The notes under the pieces are model-generated. The model made no database searches and had not been told where the DNA came from. It saw only the letters and a program-made list of their open reading frames with translations. 64,000 nt of DNA. Origin: Hybos culiciformis. Taxonomy: Eukaryota; Arthropoda; Insecta; Diptera; Hybotidae. Below are positions 12,901 through 25,755 of the stretch, piece after piece. The stretch covers positions 91,349,213-91,413,212 of the forward strand of contig OZ023274.1 of NCBI GenBank assembly GCA_964007475.1, given 5' to 3'. The position numbers and the translations under genes were made by a program. Each line of letters opens with the position of its first letter. Within the stretch, counting starts at the first letter, position 1.

Positions 12901-15761
12901 AGATAAACATTTTAGCAATTAAAACCATTTTCAAATTCCTTATATGTTGTTAAAACTATTTATTACAATTTTTTTTTTGGAGATAATGTTTTAATTGACT
13001 TTTAAGAAATTGTACTATTTTAAATGGACTTGCGGTGTTTTGAATAAAATATAAATGTGTCACTTGGACTTAGTAACTAGAAAAAAAAACACAAACTAAA
13101 TATATAAAAAGTTACAAATATAAATATTTTCAGATAAATTCTTTTAATAATAAGAAGTTCTACATGAATATACACATAATAGTCAATTTATTTCACATTC
13201 TGATCTCAATCTATGGTGTGTAAAGTCACCATACGTATTTCTGTTTTATAAGTTTGCACGTTCATGACCTTCGATCACGATCAAATTATTTTAAATGAAA
13301 TAAAAGTTGTATTAAATATTCTTTTTGGAATTAATTTAAATTCTACATAAATAAAATATACCCAACATATTTGTATATTATTATTATTTGTATATTATGT
13401 ACCTATATGTAGTAATATTTCTTTAATAAAAAAAAAGTTAAAATGAATGTATATACATTGTACATATGTACATAAATTTAGGTAATTTAAAATATGCAAG
13501 CTACATTTTTGGTCACATTAAGTTACCAAGCTTTAATGTCCACTTTTTTTTTGTTGTATATCATGTTTACTAAAATTCAAATACAATATATTTTTTCGAT
13601 TTGGTCTTGATGTTTGATGTTTTTAATAAACGTATAAAATAAATTAATTTCCTTATAATCAGGAAACATTCCAAAATTGAAATGACAAATTAAAACTTTA
13701 ATTTATATGTGTAATATTTCGTTATGCTTGTGAGTAACATTTTTAATTATCAATTTCATACATTCTAAATATCTTTTTTTTGTAGGTTGGTATAGGTATA
13801 GTTACAGTGCTGAAATTTCATAATATTGGTATCTGCTAAGTTCCGAATAGACATATTTAACTGCTTTTGAACATGGCTATTATACATAATGCTGTAATTT
13901 CCTGGCTTGGAAATAAAGCTGAACCTTATAAATAATTTTAAATTATTATACCATAATTATAGAATTCAATAATTTTTATTATCTTTATTTTTCGTTATTT
14001 CAGAATAATGTAGGTACACCTAACCTACTAGAATTTTGAATCGAACACTGATTTAGAAATCAAATGCATTTTTTTTTACAGAAATTAAAAAATAAAAAGT
14101 ATAATTATAATAAATAAAAGACTTGTTATAGTTTAATCATGAAATATGCATAAAATTATAACAGTCTAACTAATGCAAAAATATGTTTATATAGAAAATT
14201 TTTCCGGACCAGTAATCAAGGGTAACTTGTTATGTGGTCATAACGCGAACCGCATATAATAATTAAGTATGTAGCATTTTATAGAAAGTTATTCAATTCC
14301 ACATCACACTTATTTACAAATTGTCAGCCAGAAGATAAACAAAATTACATTTCAAATAAAATGTCATTATGATAAAATGACATGCTATTAAAATAAAAGA
14401 AGAAATATTGAGTTATTTGCACTTTAATTTTCAATTTTTTTTTTAAATGTTGGTCCATGGCATTGTTTATATTTAAATATGGTTTAGGAAATTCTTACAA
14501 ATTCATTATCAAATCTATTTAATTTACTGATAAAATTATTAAACATTTTAACTAAAAATCACAAAGAACGAAACCAATATTAATTTATAAAATTCAAGAA
14601 CTTGCAAATAAAAATATATCAAACAAAACTTCCATAAGCATAATGTACATTCATGTCAAACATATACTTATAAATTGGAAATATCTGAGCCATAAATTTT
14701 CATTACATCGTTCAGTTTGCTCTATTTAAAATTAACAAAAAATTCTGGCGTAAAAATTTGAAAGTGTAGGCGTTTGAATACATATACTTACAGAGTAAAA
14801 TTATAGTATTTTAACTAAATGCAGTTGGTTTTATTTTGTTTATATAAATATTATAAATGGCTTCTATCATCTGCATAAATACGTACTTATACCTTATTAT
14901 TTTCATTTATTTAATTACAAAAACAACAAAACTTTCAAAAACTTATTCTATCGTAGAAAATTAAGTTCAAAACGATGTTGATCCTATAAAATTTTTTGAA
15001 TGACCCTTTTCAAATTATACTATTATAAGTGTAAATAAAATAAATTCATGTGGGTGCATTGTACACATGACTTTTTCATAAAAATACTCCTAGTCCGATC
15101 TAATGATTTTTAATTTCAATTTGACATGATACTGCCTTTCTTAAGTTTTCATGATATTGTTCTTTATTTAATTAAAACTTTTAACTAAAAATTAAGTTTA
15201 GTTTATTTACTGCTTGTAAAGTATTAAAAAGAATTTTTATGAAAGGATTTTAACGAGGTTAGTAAACAATCAGAATTAAAATTTTTATTTGTAAGTAATC
15301 GAACCTGAAATCAACTATTTATTTTCACACAGGAAACTTATGAAATCAATTGCTTATTTATTTTTTGAAAATATTTTACTTGAAATTGATGATAGATTAT
15401 TGAATTGTTTCGTCCTGAGTCCTGATATAAAGCTAAGGACTCATCCGAATGATTCACTTGATGCCTACCATTTAAAATTCTTTGTATGAATGTTACACAA
15501 TTTAATTTTTATTTAAATTGCATAAGTTTTTACTTTTATTGATATGAGTTATTTACGTTTTTAATTTTTTTATAAAAAAATGATAAAAGCAAAATATTAA
15601 TAATTTTTATGTAAACTTTGTCTGGCTCATTCGTCCACTTAGTTACTGATAAGATACAACTAGACAGACACGATAAAATTAAACTTTTGCTTATACAAAT
15701 AACATATCCTTTAGCCAAAAAATCACTATGGTGGTGACTTAGTTAGTCTAAGCCAGGCATG

Positions 15762-15850
15762 TCAAACTTGCGGCCAGCATGCGGCCCTTTCATATTCTGC
15801 GGCCACCCAATCCTATAATAGAAATAGTACATTCATTGTGGCCCACAATT
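15762..15850 (+). mobile_element. Possible hAT (Charlie-like) transposon terminus
   Basis: CAGGCATGTCAAACTTGCGG followed by repeated GCGGCC motifs (15762-15806) resembles the ends of Charlie-type hAT elements, which typically start CAGGGGTGTCAAACT with GCGGCCC repeats. GGCCCAC continues to about 15846. It stands out as GC-rich in AT-rich DNA. I could not find the opposite inverted repeat or a transposase frame downstream, so this is probably a fragment. Confidence 0.4.
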
Positions 15851-16874
15851 CGTAAAATATTTTAAGTTATTATCGCTAATCTCATACAATCGAACAAAAT
15901 GTATTGCAAACATGTAAAAAATCGAAAGTTAAAATTATGAAAAAAAGAAACGGTAAGACGATCAATTAGCTATTAATTCCGAAATAGTTTTGCATTTTCT
16001 ACGTTCGATGATAATCGGACTATACATCATGTAGAAAAGTCACCACATGAAAAGTTGTATGCAAGCCTTTTTAAAATTTCAAATAATCTTTACAAGTCTT
16101 TTCTTACAGAAAGACAAAGGGGCTTTAATATGAGTTTTAAAAAATATTATTTGACATTTAATATATGATTTATATCGAAGTATAACAACGCATAGTTAAT
16201 TATCTGAAGTTAAGTTATTAAATCACGCTAAAATCTAAATTCTCTTTACTCTTTAGTAAAAAAAATGTTTTTTTTTTTTATTTTAATTTACATATAATAT
16301 CATAGACTTTACATACATAGACAAGAATTTTAATATGCATGAGGAAAAAATGAATTAAGGCGATTTTAATGGAAAAAATAAGTAAATAAAAAATCGAATT
16401 ATTTCACTTTTATTTTCATTCATTTTTTGAGCTTTTTTTTTTTTTGTAATAATGTTATTTTTTCCTACAACATTTTTTTTACATTAATAATTTATTTTTT
16501 CTCTTCCGTCAAAGAATAGCTTTTTTCTAAATAAAACGCGTATTGGACTTTTAAAGTTAACTTTTGTTTTTGTTTTTATTTCAATTTGCTTTAATAATGG
16601 ACATTACTGGTGGGAGCAATTGCTGTACCAATATTTAATAATAAAAAAAAAATTAAACTTAACACTTATTATTACACACATAATTTATTTAATTCCCCAA
16701 CTTATATTTTAATGTTAATTTGCTCTATATTATAAAAAAAAATTAAATCTTGACGTTTTGGGTGTGGAAAATCACAACAATAAATATGACCCCTACAAGA
16801 ATTTTTATTTATTTTTATTTTTTTTAACTTCGCTCACCAGAATCTTAATACAAACTTGAATCCTTAATTCCGGG

Positions 16875-16911
16875 TATAAAAGCAATTTACTTAACTGAAA
16901 ACAAGCACAGT
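16875..16911 (+). promoter_or_regulatory. TATA box and initiator of the CPCFC cuticular gene
   Basis: TATAAAAG begins at 16875 and a CAGT initiator lies at 16908-16911, giving a 34-base spacing and a leader of about 145 bases to the ATG at 17054. Strong TATA promoters are usual for stage-specific insect cuticle genes. Position and spacing are seen directly; promoter function is inferred. Confidence 0.55.
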
Positions 16912-17053
16912 TTATTGATTAACGTTTAATATCGATCAATAAAAAAAAATATTGGAAGTTCAGTTTTTCCTTAAAAAAAATAAAAATAAATTAAAAAACT
17001 TTAGTCCAATATTTTTTTATACTAAATAACAAAAAAAAATTAATTTCTTAAAA

Positions 17054-18727
17054 ATGTTTTCAAAATTGGTAAGTTTTTGGTTTTTTGGAAAACCATGAAC
17101 AAAAAAATTTAATAGATAAAAAGAAAAAAAGAAAATATATTAAAAGAACTTGAGCTTTTAAAGCTCTCATTAAAAAAAAAATTTAGGATTTAGTAAAATA
17201 AAATTAGTTTTAGTTTTTTGTTAAACACAAAATACCTAAGCTGAGAAATTTTAAAAATCGCCTAATCGAAAATTGAATTAAAAAATTTTTAAAAATGTGC
17301 AAAAAAAAAAATTCATATTATTAAAAATAGTGAAAGAAAATAAACTTAAAAACAATTAGTGTTATTAGTTGTGCTTTATTATAAAAGATTTTACAAAATA
17401 TTATATATAATATTATAATTATTTATAAATAATTTAACAAATTTTTCCTCAAAACAATGGATTTATCCTCAAACATAGAAAAGCTTTGGCGATATATGGA
17501 ATTGCATTTTCGTGAAGAGTCGGTAGAAATTTATTTCCCTCTACCAAAATCCAAATATCGAAAAATATTCAGTTTAAGTTACCGTGGAATATCTGCAGAA
17601 AACTGATAATTCAATATTATAATAATTTCTTCAAAAACTTCAAAGTTTATCTCACTGTGATCGCTGATTTTCCCTCATTCGTTTCGTTTGTTCTTTTTAT
17701 TTCAATAATTTAATCAAATTAATTTCAGTTTTATGTGAATTTATTGACAAATATATCGTTCAAATCCATTTACTTATAGTTATATTAGTTCAAAATTAAA
17801 CGAACCTAAAAAGATTTAAGTCAAACATTGTACTATTAAGATATTCAGAACATATAATATAACCTTAACATAGAATGTTCAAAAACAATTTAATTTTCTT
17901 TTTAAATTAAAAATAATCAAACTATTAATATTGTATTGTATGTATTATGAAGAATAATACATATTATCTATGTATCATAATCATAAACATTATTGATCCC
18001 ATTTGTATCTGCAATCTGTAAAATCACTGAAGTATTTACATATTTAATTAAACTATAAGAAAATATTAACTAAATAGAAATTGTATCAATTATTCGGTGG
18101 TAATATTAAGAAATAATCTAATGAAACTTCTTCAGTTTATCAAAGGTTTTTCATACACATACAATACATACATTCGTTGTTATTAACTTATTATCAATTT
18201 ATAAAAAATTCGAACTTTCTTTCTATATTTTCCAGGCATTTATTTCATTATTAGCATTGGCAATTGGTGCACCACAACACCAACCTGCGGCTCAATATCC
18301 AGCTGGAGTTGATCCCCATACTTGCCCAAACTATCCCGTTTGTGATAATACCGCTCTACATAATCCAACACCACACTGGCAACAACCCCAAGCTCATTGG
18401 CAAGCTCAACCCCAATGGCAACCACAACCACAATGGCAAGATTCACACAATCAATGGGATCATCAACCACAACAAAATTGGAATGCCCAACCAAATCCAT
18501 TATGGAATGCCCCAGCTTTAACTGGTCCAGCTTCAAATCATTTGGGTGGTGGTGATAAATACCCTGCAGGAATCAGTCCACAATCATGCCCTAATTATCC
18601 TTATTGTGATGTTAATGCTGGAGGTCATGGAGCAGCAGCTGCACCACCACTACCAGGATTCACAGAACGTTTATATCCAGCTGGAGTTTCTGCTCATTCT
18701 TGCCCCAATTTCCCATATTGCAATTAA
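17054..18727 (+). CDS. CPCFC-family cuticular protein with three Cys-x5-Cys motifs
   Basis: A structural cuticle protein secreted by epidermal cells. Exon 1 (17054-17068) encodes only MFSKL, ends at GTAAGT and joins in phase 0 to exon 2 (18236-18727). This short first exon before a split signal peptide (MFSKL/AFISLLALAIG) is typical of insect cuticle genes. The product is 168 residues. Three repeats of YPAG[VI]-x4-CPN[YF]P[YV]C place Cys pairs at 35/41, 123/129 and 161/167, the last one residue from the C-terminus. The linker between repeats 1 and 2 is rich in Gln, Trp, Pro and His (HWQ and QPQW units, residues ~52-95). No Rebers-Riddiford chitin-binding consensus is present. The second linker is short, with a GHGAAAAPPLPG stretch. 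Codon use is clearly less homopolymeric than the flanks. An AATAAA occurs just after the stop (18732). Confidence 0.9.
17457..17606 (+). other. 49-codon open frame inside the CPCFC intron, unknown
   Basis: ATG to TGA in 50 codons, beginning MDLSSNIEKLWRYMELHF. The composition is mixed and less AT-biased than the intron around it, which is why it stands out. No family was recognised and no splice sites were assigned. It may be a chance frame, a fragment of a mobile element or an exon of a nested gene. Confidence 0.15.
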
Positions 18728-21671
18728 TTTAAATAAATTATGATAAAAATATTTTTTTTAATTGTAGTTAGGCGCCATGATATGAAATTGTTTTTTTTTT
18801 AATCATTTTATTATTTTGTTCTATATGGATATTTAAGAAATTATGTAAAAAAAAACTGAGTTCTATGTAAATATTGCTCAAAATAATGTAAACTGTCACA
18901 TTCATGTTATTATATATTATTCTATTAATTTCATTTCGTACATTTATATCGCACATATTTCTCTCTAGACTGAGTCTAAATATTTTAATTAATAACTGGC
19001 ACAGAATAACATTCGATTTTGAAATAAGCTATATAAAAATTGTTTTATTACTTATTCTTATCAGAAAAAAAACTATTACAATAAAGTAGAAGAATGTCTA
19101 AAATATAAATAATAAACTGTTTTCCTTTATTTCTACTAAAGAGCTGGTGATGATGAAGAACTCTCGAAGCTGATTGGAATATTACAGAAATCCAAATCAT
19201 AACGGCATAACATACATAAGTATTGTAAGTCACTGTGTAGTTGATATGAAAATCTTCTCAAGTAATACAAAATAGATTCGAAAACTTAAGGTTCGTAGCA
19301 CGATGATAATTTTACTCAAATCTCTTGGTTGTTTAACACCATCGTTCTTTATTAAAAAGATCATCAAAAATTGAAAAAATAGGCTGGCAAAGCAAATAAT
19401 TTGAGTTTAGTTCAAAAATAATATAAAATTCATTCTTTTATTGTAGGTATATACGAATAATTTACAAAATTCATGCAAAACCAATGTCAATGTGAAGTCA
19501 GTATAATATTATAGAGTTTGTTTATTAAAAACTTGAATTGAAAATTTTTTCTTTTAGAGTCATTACAAATTAATTTCAATTTTTTTGAGTAGGAAGAAGG
19601 AAAATAAAAGCACTGTTTAAAATATAAATTATATATGTACATACATACCTATATTTTTAGACAAACTAGTTTCATAGATCTCTCTAAATTAAGCATATTC
19701 GTATTAAACAAATAATTATTATTATTTCTGTAACATTATGTGTGTAAGCTGTTTAATTGTTTACCTGAATTCAATGAAAAATTTGCATTGAATATAACGT
19801 TAATTTATTTTTTATAAATATATATGTACCTAATCTTTATAAAATTATATATAATATTTTTATTCTTGATCCAAATATTTATAAATCTGAAAACATATAA
19901 TTTGAATGTCACAATAACGGAAACAATATGAGACAAAATAAGAATCATTCAAATATTAATTTTTTTAATGGAGAAAAATTTTTTCATTTGGTTTGAAAAA
20001 ACTAATTTCAGTAAAGACAAGTTACAAAAATATTTGAAAAAAAGAGCAAATATTTTCTAAGAGTACTAAGTTGGAGTTAATTATAATAATTATCCTAAAC
20101 TATAGTTGTAAAAAGCCGAAGAATAAATCCAAAACGTCTTGTTTCAACTATAACTTCATTATATTTATATTAAACATATATGTACATGATTTATTGGTAT
20201 ATCGTACATGTAGATCAATTTTTCTTATGTACATGTTGAGTTTAACTTGAAATTGTAAACAAATGTTAATAACATGCTTAATATAACTAAATCAATAATA
20301 TAACTATTAATTTATTATATTTAACCACAGAATATACACGAACGAATAAATTCATCCAACTTTTATGATATGAAAAATAATAGAACTATTTAATAGTACA
20401 TGTTTCCATGTTTGTTAAAAGGTTCGTAAATTTAAATAAAAACTATATATACAATAGTATGAAAAGGAGCTAATCGACAGCTGTTATTTTCATAGTAAAA
20501 AAGATGTATGAACTTATTCCTCAGTGTTGTATAATATTATATTTGTCTGCGATTTAACTAACATTCCACTAAAATTCTTTTTATCCATTCAATACAATAT
20601 GAACATGTATTTCAAATTTTATTTCTGTCATAAGCAAAAAAAAATTAGTGTAACAATATTTTCTCTGTTGTAAAATCAAGAAATGTAGAGGACAATAAAA
20701 ATCAAAAAAAAAAAATATTCGCACAATAAAATCACATGAAGGCACATTTTATTAAATAAGATAGTGATTTCTATTAAATTATTAATAAATTACTATTTTT
20801 TAAGTCAGATAATTTGCCAATTAAGCATGCAACTTCTCATACCTAAGCATTTAAAAGATTCAACGAAATGGAAATTTTTTTTTTTCATAAAAATAAAAAC
20901 ATAAAATAACAATCTTATTTCAAAAATAGAAAAAACAAGATATTTAAGCTACACAATTTTTCCTATTTAACAATTTTCTTTTTGTGAGTTCAATTTTAGT
21001 ATGAGTACGAATTCTGATAATATATTGATTCAAACCAAATAAAAGTCAGAAAAGCTTAAGCTTCCTTCTAGCTCCTTTGCAGTCTAATATCGTACGTACA
21101 TTAAATTAGATTATCGTACCTGAAATATTGAATAAGGATGCATATTGCACTATAAACGAATTAAAAAAAATAATTCAATTTACTTTGCTGATATTCAAAT
21201 TTTTAACTCTTGCAGATTTTTTTTTTTAACGTTATTAATCAAAAATTATGAATGCTTGAAAGCTTGTTCACAAACTAACACTAGCATTCGTCTTTCGTCT
21301 GTAATCAAAAATGTTAATCGGGTATTACCAACGAAATTACCAAAAAGTAAAATTCTTAATTTTTTTTCACTATCGTTGTTTGTTATTATTCTTGTTTAGT
21401 TTCATTTCAAAAAAAAAACTCAAAGAACTAAAACAAGGGCGCGATCTCTTCTTCGCGGTCTATTGAAATTGTTTATTAAAGAAAATCAGTCGACGTGAAA
21501 ACCATTTTGGCCTCAATTTTACAAATTTTATCAATGAATTAAGAAAACTACTTACCTATGCATTTTAAAAACAATTTTTTTTTAATTTTTTCTTTTTTTG
21601 GAGTAATAGGGTGATCCAAATATATACAAATAAGACCCAAATTATCATTATTAAATTAATATCTAAAAATA

Positions 21672-21742
21672 TTAAGCCGTCACGCTGTGGCATTGACATT
21701 ATCATACGGCCGGCATGTTCGAATGATACACACCTCAAGCTA
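21672..21742. other. Isolated higher-GC patch in AT-rich intergenic DNA
   Basis: The stretch around CATACGGCCGGCATG, a near-palindrome, is compositionally distinct from kilobases of AT-rich flanks. On the minus strand it is open and reads LRCVSFEHAGRMIMSMPQRDG, but there are no convincing start or splice sites and I do not recognise the peptide. It could be a conserved non-coding element, an exon or a transposon relic. Confidence 0.25.
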
Positions 21743-24339
21743 GAATTTGAATTAAAACAAGTTTCAGAAGTACTAAAAAAAATTAATATTATAAATCTTC
21801 TTCCAAATAAAACCACAAATTTTTATAATATTAATTTTATAATAATTTTTATAAATATTTTACCAAAGAATTTCTTTAGGACAACAATTAAGCCAAATTA
21901 AATAAATCTTACTTAATTTTTACTAAACCATATGGTCAATACTAATGTTGCACTATCAATATTTCTACTTTTCGTTCTCAAATTTTTTCTTAAAGCAATT
22001 TTTATTGTCTTAGTTATTTGCTCAAAAAATCTTGTTTAACTATATGGACTTAATTTAGAAAAATAAAGGTTGTTGTTATGACACAAACTAATTTCATTAC
22101 AAAATTTTCAAGTTTCACTTAGAAGAATATAGATACTATAGTACTATATTTGAATTTTGAACATAAATGTATAAGCTTCTAATTTTTTTTACTTAAATAA
22201 GAATTTGAAAAAAAAAAAAACTACTGTACTAAAATTATCGTTCCATTTGGTTGATTATCACATCTCTATGACGATCATCAACTGGATCTACGTTGAAAAT
22301 AATAAAAAGACATTATGGAAAATATTGTAAAATCACAATATACGTATATACGTATGTCTATGAATAAAAAAGATGTTAAAGTTTCCGCAGAATTTTGTCT
22401 TTAAACATTTAAAAAAAAAAACATTTTCAATTATAATTTTCAAAATATATTTCAGTTATGTTAATTCCTTCATACGGTTTGGTTTAATAAATATAAAAAA
22501 AAAATCAAATATTTTCAAAAAATTAATTAAATTTATTTTGTTTAATAAAAATGCTATTACGTTATTGGTTTATTGATAAATTCTCAACTGTTATTTGGAT
22601 TATTACTTGTATTGAATACTATCAAATAATATCTGGCCAATTTGTAGAATATTCACCAGGACAAGTAATTAAATATTAATAATTATGTCATTTTAAAAAA
22701 GTATATAGACCTTGAAAAAACTATTACGAAGTATTATAAAATTTATAATTATTAAAACGACGAAGCGACGACGGGCGCATTTATAAGAAAAATTACAAAG
22801 AGTTTATTTTATAACTAACGAAACATAATTTCTTTTTTGTGGGAAATACCCTCTATATATACCCCAAGATGTGTCTAAATTTTCTGCTCCTTGCTGAATT
22901 CTGAGTACATTACTATTATAACCTACAAGAGTATTCCATAATGAGAAGATATAAAATGTTTTTCTATAACGTTTTCTTCTTAATTGTAATTTTTTCATTT
23001 TTACACTTAAAATAAAGAAAAAAAAACTTACATTTATGTTGATCAAAATCGGGTTAAAGTTTAAGTATTTTGGCATTATAGGCGAGCAGAAAAATAAATT
23101 AGTCAGCTATTTCTGGCTATTTCATTAAATGTCCGTTTTCCTCCGGTTAATTTCTTAAAACTAATAATCTCTGCTTAATCAATTTAAATTTTTAAATACG
23201 AAAATGTGTGCAAATTCATCTCGACTAAACATGAAATTCAACAATTTCGGATTCTCTGCCAACCAAAGATCTAAATAATTTTCACATGAAATTTATATAT
23301 GTCTTAAATTTTTTTAAAAATTAAAATTTTAATGAAATTAAGGTGTTGTGTAAATTGATGTCGAATAGAGGAACTTAAAAACACGGTTATACCTCGACTG
23401 TTTCAAGAATTCTGGATTTTGATGATCATTTTTATACTTGTATGTGGTATATGACTAAATGGTATTATTAGATGGTACAGAAGGGACCAAGGTATCTTAA
23501 AAGTAAAGTATTTTAAATCTAAATGTTGAAAACGGATCGGATCTCATACTTCATTTATGAGGTACTGCGCTATATTTTTTTATGATAAATATTTACTTAA
23601 CCAAACACAAATTTTCATTCATAATTTCGGGCAAATAGAATACGAAAAACTGTTCTTAGAAAATTTCAGATGAAAATACAAAGCCGACGAAATCAATAAG
23701 AACATATTATACATTTTTTTTTAAATTTGTGCTTGAAGAATATTTGAAATGCAATGCTTCGTTAAGTATTTTAGGGTTCAGAATGAAATATGAATTTCTT
23801 AATATAATATTTAAGAAAAATGTAGGTTGTTTTTTTGGTTATTTCGCCCTTTCTTTCCTTCTTCTTTTGTACATTTTCAAAAAATTTCCGATTAATAAAA
23901 TTGTCGTAATTGTTGTTGTAAATGTGGTTTAAATTCATGTAAGAAATTCTGTCATAGCTACACTGAACCAAAAGAGGAAGTGAATTTGAAGAAAAACGAT
24001 ATTAATGTGAAGAAACAGTGATCAAATAGGGGTCAACCACTCTTCACATTAGATATGAAGAAATTTATTCAATCAAATTATTTTCATTCTATCTTTGTCA
24101 TTTTTAATAAAATAATCTTCTATTATAAGAAATTTTATTATAGAAATTTCTTCAAGTTGACGAAGAAATTTTCAGTATGAAAAATTTTTTTAAATACGAT
24201 TCTTCCGATATAAGAAATTTTCTTCTAAATTCAACAAATGTTTTATTCAAATCCAGGAAATATTTTTCATTTAGAATAAAATTTTCTTCAACATGAATAA
24301 ATTTTTTTTTTCTTCATATTTACGAAATTTTTTTGTCAG

Positions 24340-24551
24340 CATGAAAAAAAATGTTTTCAGTGGAAAAATGTTTTTTCCGTACAAATAATAAAGGAGTAAG
24401 TTTTTTATTCAAATCCAGAAAATAATTTTTCACTTGAATAATAACAATGTCTTTTTCAAATGAAATATTATTTGCTGGATTTGAATAAAAAACTTACTCC
24501 TTTATTATTTGTACGGAAAAAACATTTTTCCACTGAAAAATTTTTTTTCAT
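24340..24551. repeat. Long hairpin, ~96-nt arms with ~20-nt loop
   Basis: The left arm runs CATGAAAAAAAA...TTTTTTCCGTACAAATAATA...AAATCCAG (24340 to about 24435). The right arm, 24456-24551, is its reverse complement with a few mismatches. The central part of each arm (the GTACAAATAATAAAGGAG stretch) pairs perfectly. It lies inside the 23961-26367 element. Confidence 0.8.
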
Positions 24552-25432
24552 GTTGGTTTTCAATGTGCCGGAGCCGGATATTGTGAAAGTGACCTGTAAT
24601 AAAAATAAACCTCAAAGATTAGTCCTGTAATAAACAAAACATTAATTAAATAAAAAGACATTTTTTGAAATAGTATAATTGATAAATGTATGCTTTATTT
24701 ACTTATGTTATGTTACATATTTAACAATTTGTTCAAGATGTTATTCAATATCAGTTTCAATTGAACCTGAAATAATAAATATTTTTTGAAAATATTAATA
24801 AGTCTCTTAGATCTCTTACCAATTAAAAGGTTCGTCAGCAGACGTTTTATCGTTTTTAACTGATGATTTAGTATACGATCGAACAGGAATCAAACAACAA
24901 TTTTAAGCGAAGAGTTGAAATATTTGTCATAATTCGTTCCTTGAGGATTTTTCCCTTACCCTTTTGTTGTAGATTGTAGAAAATAATATTCCTAGATAAA
25001 AGAAAAATAGAAAAAAAATTTAATTAAAGACTTTTTATAATTTTTTTAATTTGCTTTTAGTAACGAGAACTCAGTAGGAAATAATTAAAACAAAACAATT
25101 AAAAAAAATAATAGTACTTAACTGAATTCTGTTCACATTCACTACGATTAATATTTAATTTTTTTTCCGATTGATGTGATTGTAGTCTCATTCGATCTAA
25201 AAAGAGTATTTTGTTTAAATTTAAAAAAATTTAATTCAAAGGAAAAATAAACTTACCAAAAATAGTTGCCTGATTTCTGAAAATTATATAGCATTTTTTA
25301 CAAATTTTTCAAAGTTTTATATTTTATAAGAACAACCTTTTCCAAAGAATATACTTTCCAAATGACACTGTTTTGCGTCTTGCCAAAATAAGATGCTATT
25401 GGTATTGACTATTGAATTAAAATAAAATTTCT

Positions 25433-25755
25433 TCAAAATGAAAAAAAAATCTTTCTATTCAAAAATTGTTTTAACTTTTTTTCAGTTTCAAAATTTATTT
25501 TCAATGTGAATAAAATTTTTATTTTAATAGTCAATATGAAAAATTAAAAATTTGGAATTTTCAAGACAAATAAATTTCTTCTTGTTTCTTGTTGAAATAA
25601 GAAGAAATTTATTCAATATTAATATTTTTATGAATTTTAATTTTTTATATTACCTAACATAAAATAAAAATTTTATTCACATTGAAAATAAATTTTGAAA
25701 CTGCAAAAAATTAAAGCGATTTTTGAATACAAACCTTTTTTCTCATTTTAAATTT
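25433..25755. repeat. Second long inverted repeat, ~120-nt arms
   Basis: CAGTTTCAAAATTTATTTTC in the left arm (about 25483) pairs with GAAAATAAATTTTGAAACTG in the right arm (about 25683-25705). The similarity extends over about 120 bases each side with scattered mismatches, and the loop is about 75 bases. It lies inside the same 2.4-kb element. Confidence 0.7.

Larger units (their letters stand above)
3996..17053. other. Long AT-rich region, mostly without recognisable genes
   Basis: About 13 kb of very AT-rich DNA with many homopolymers and short repeats. These include an ATTGGAC triplication near 7996-8014, a TTCTATTATATAATAAA-type duplication near 6531-6567 and a TA run near 12057-12075. 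Open frames here (4296-4586, 11854-12054, 15536-15718) have no domain support. Three items are listed separately: a signal-peptide exon candidate at 5774, a promoter-like TATA/initiator pair at 6896 and a hAT-like terminus at 15762. The rest could be intergenic or long-intron sequence of the gene that owns the 5774 exon. Confidence 0.5.

Noticed and set aside
18240..18536. Minus-strand and alternate-frame open frames over the cuticle gene
   Set aside because: Shadows of the repetitive Gln/Pro/Trp coding sequence; the plus-strand frame has the C-x5-C motifs and splice structure.
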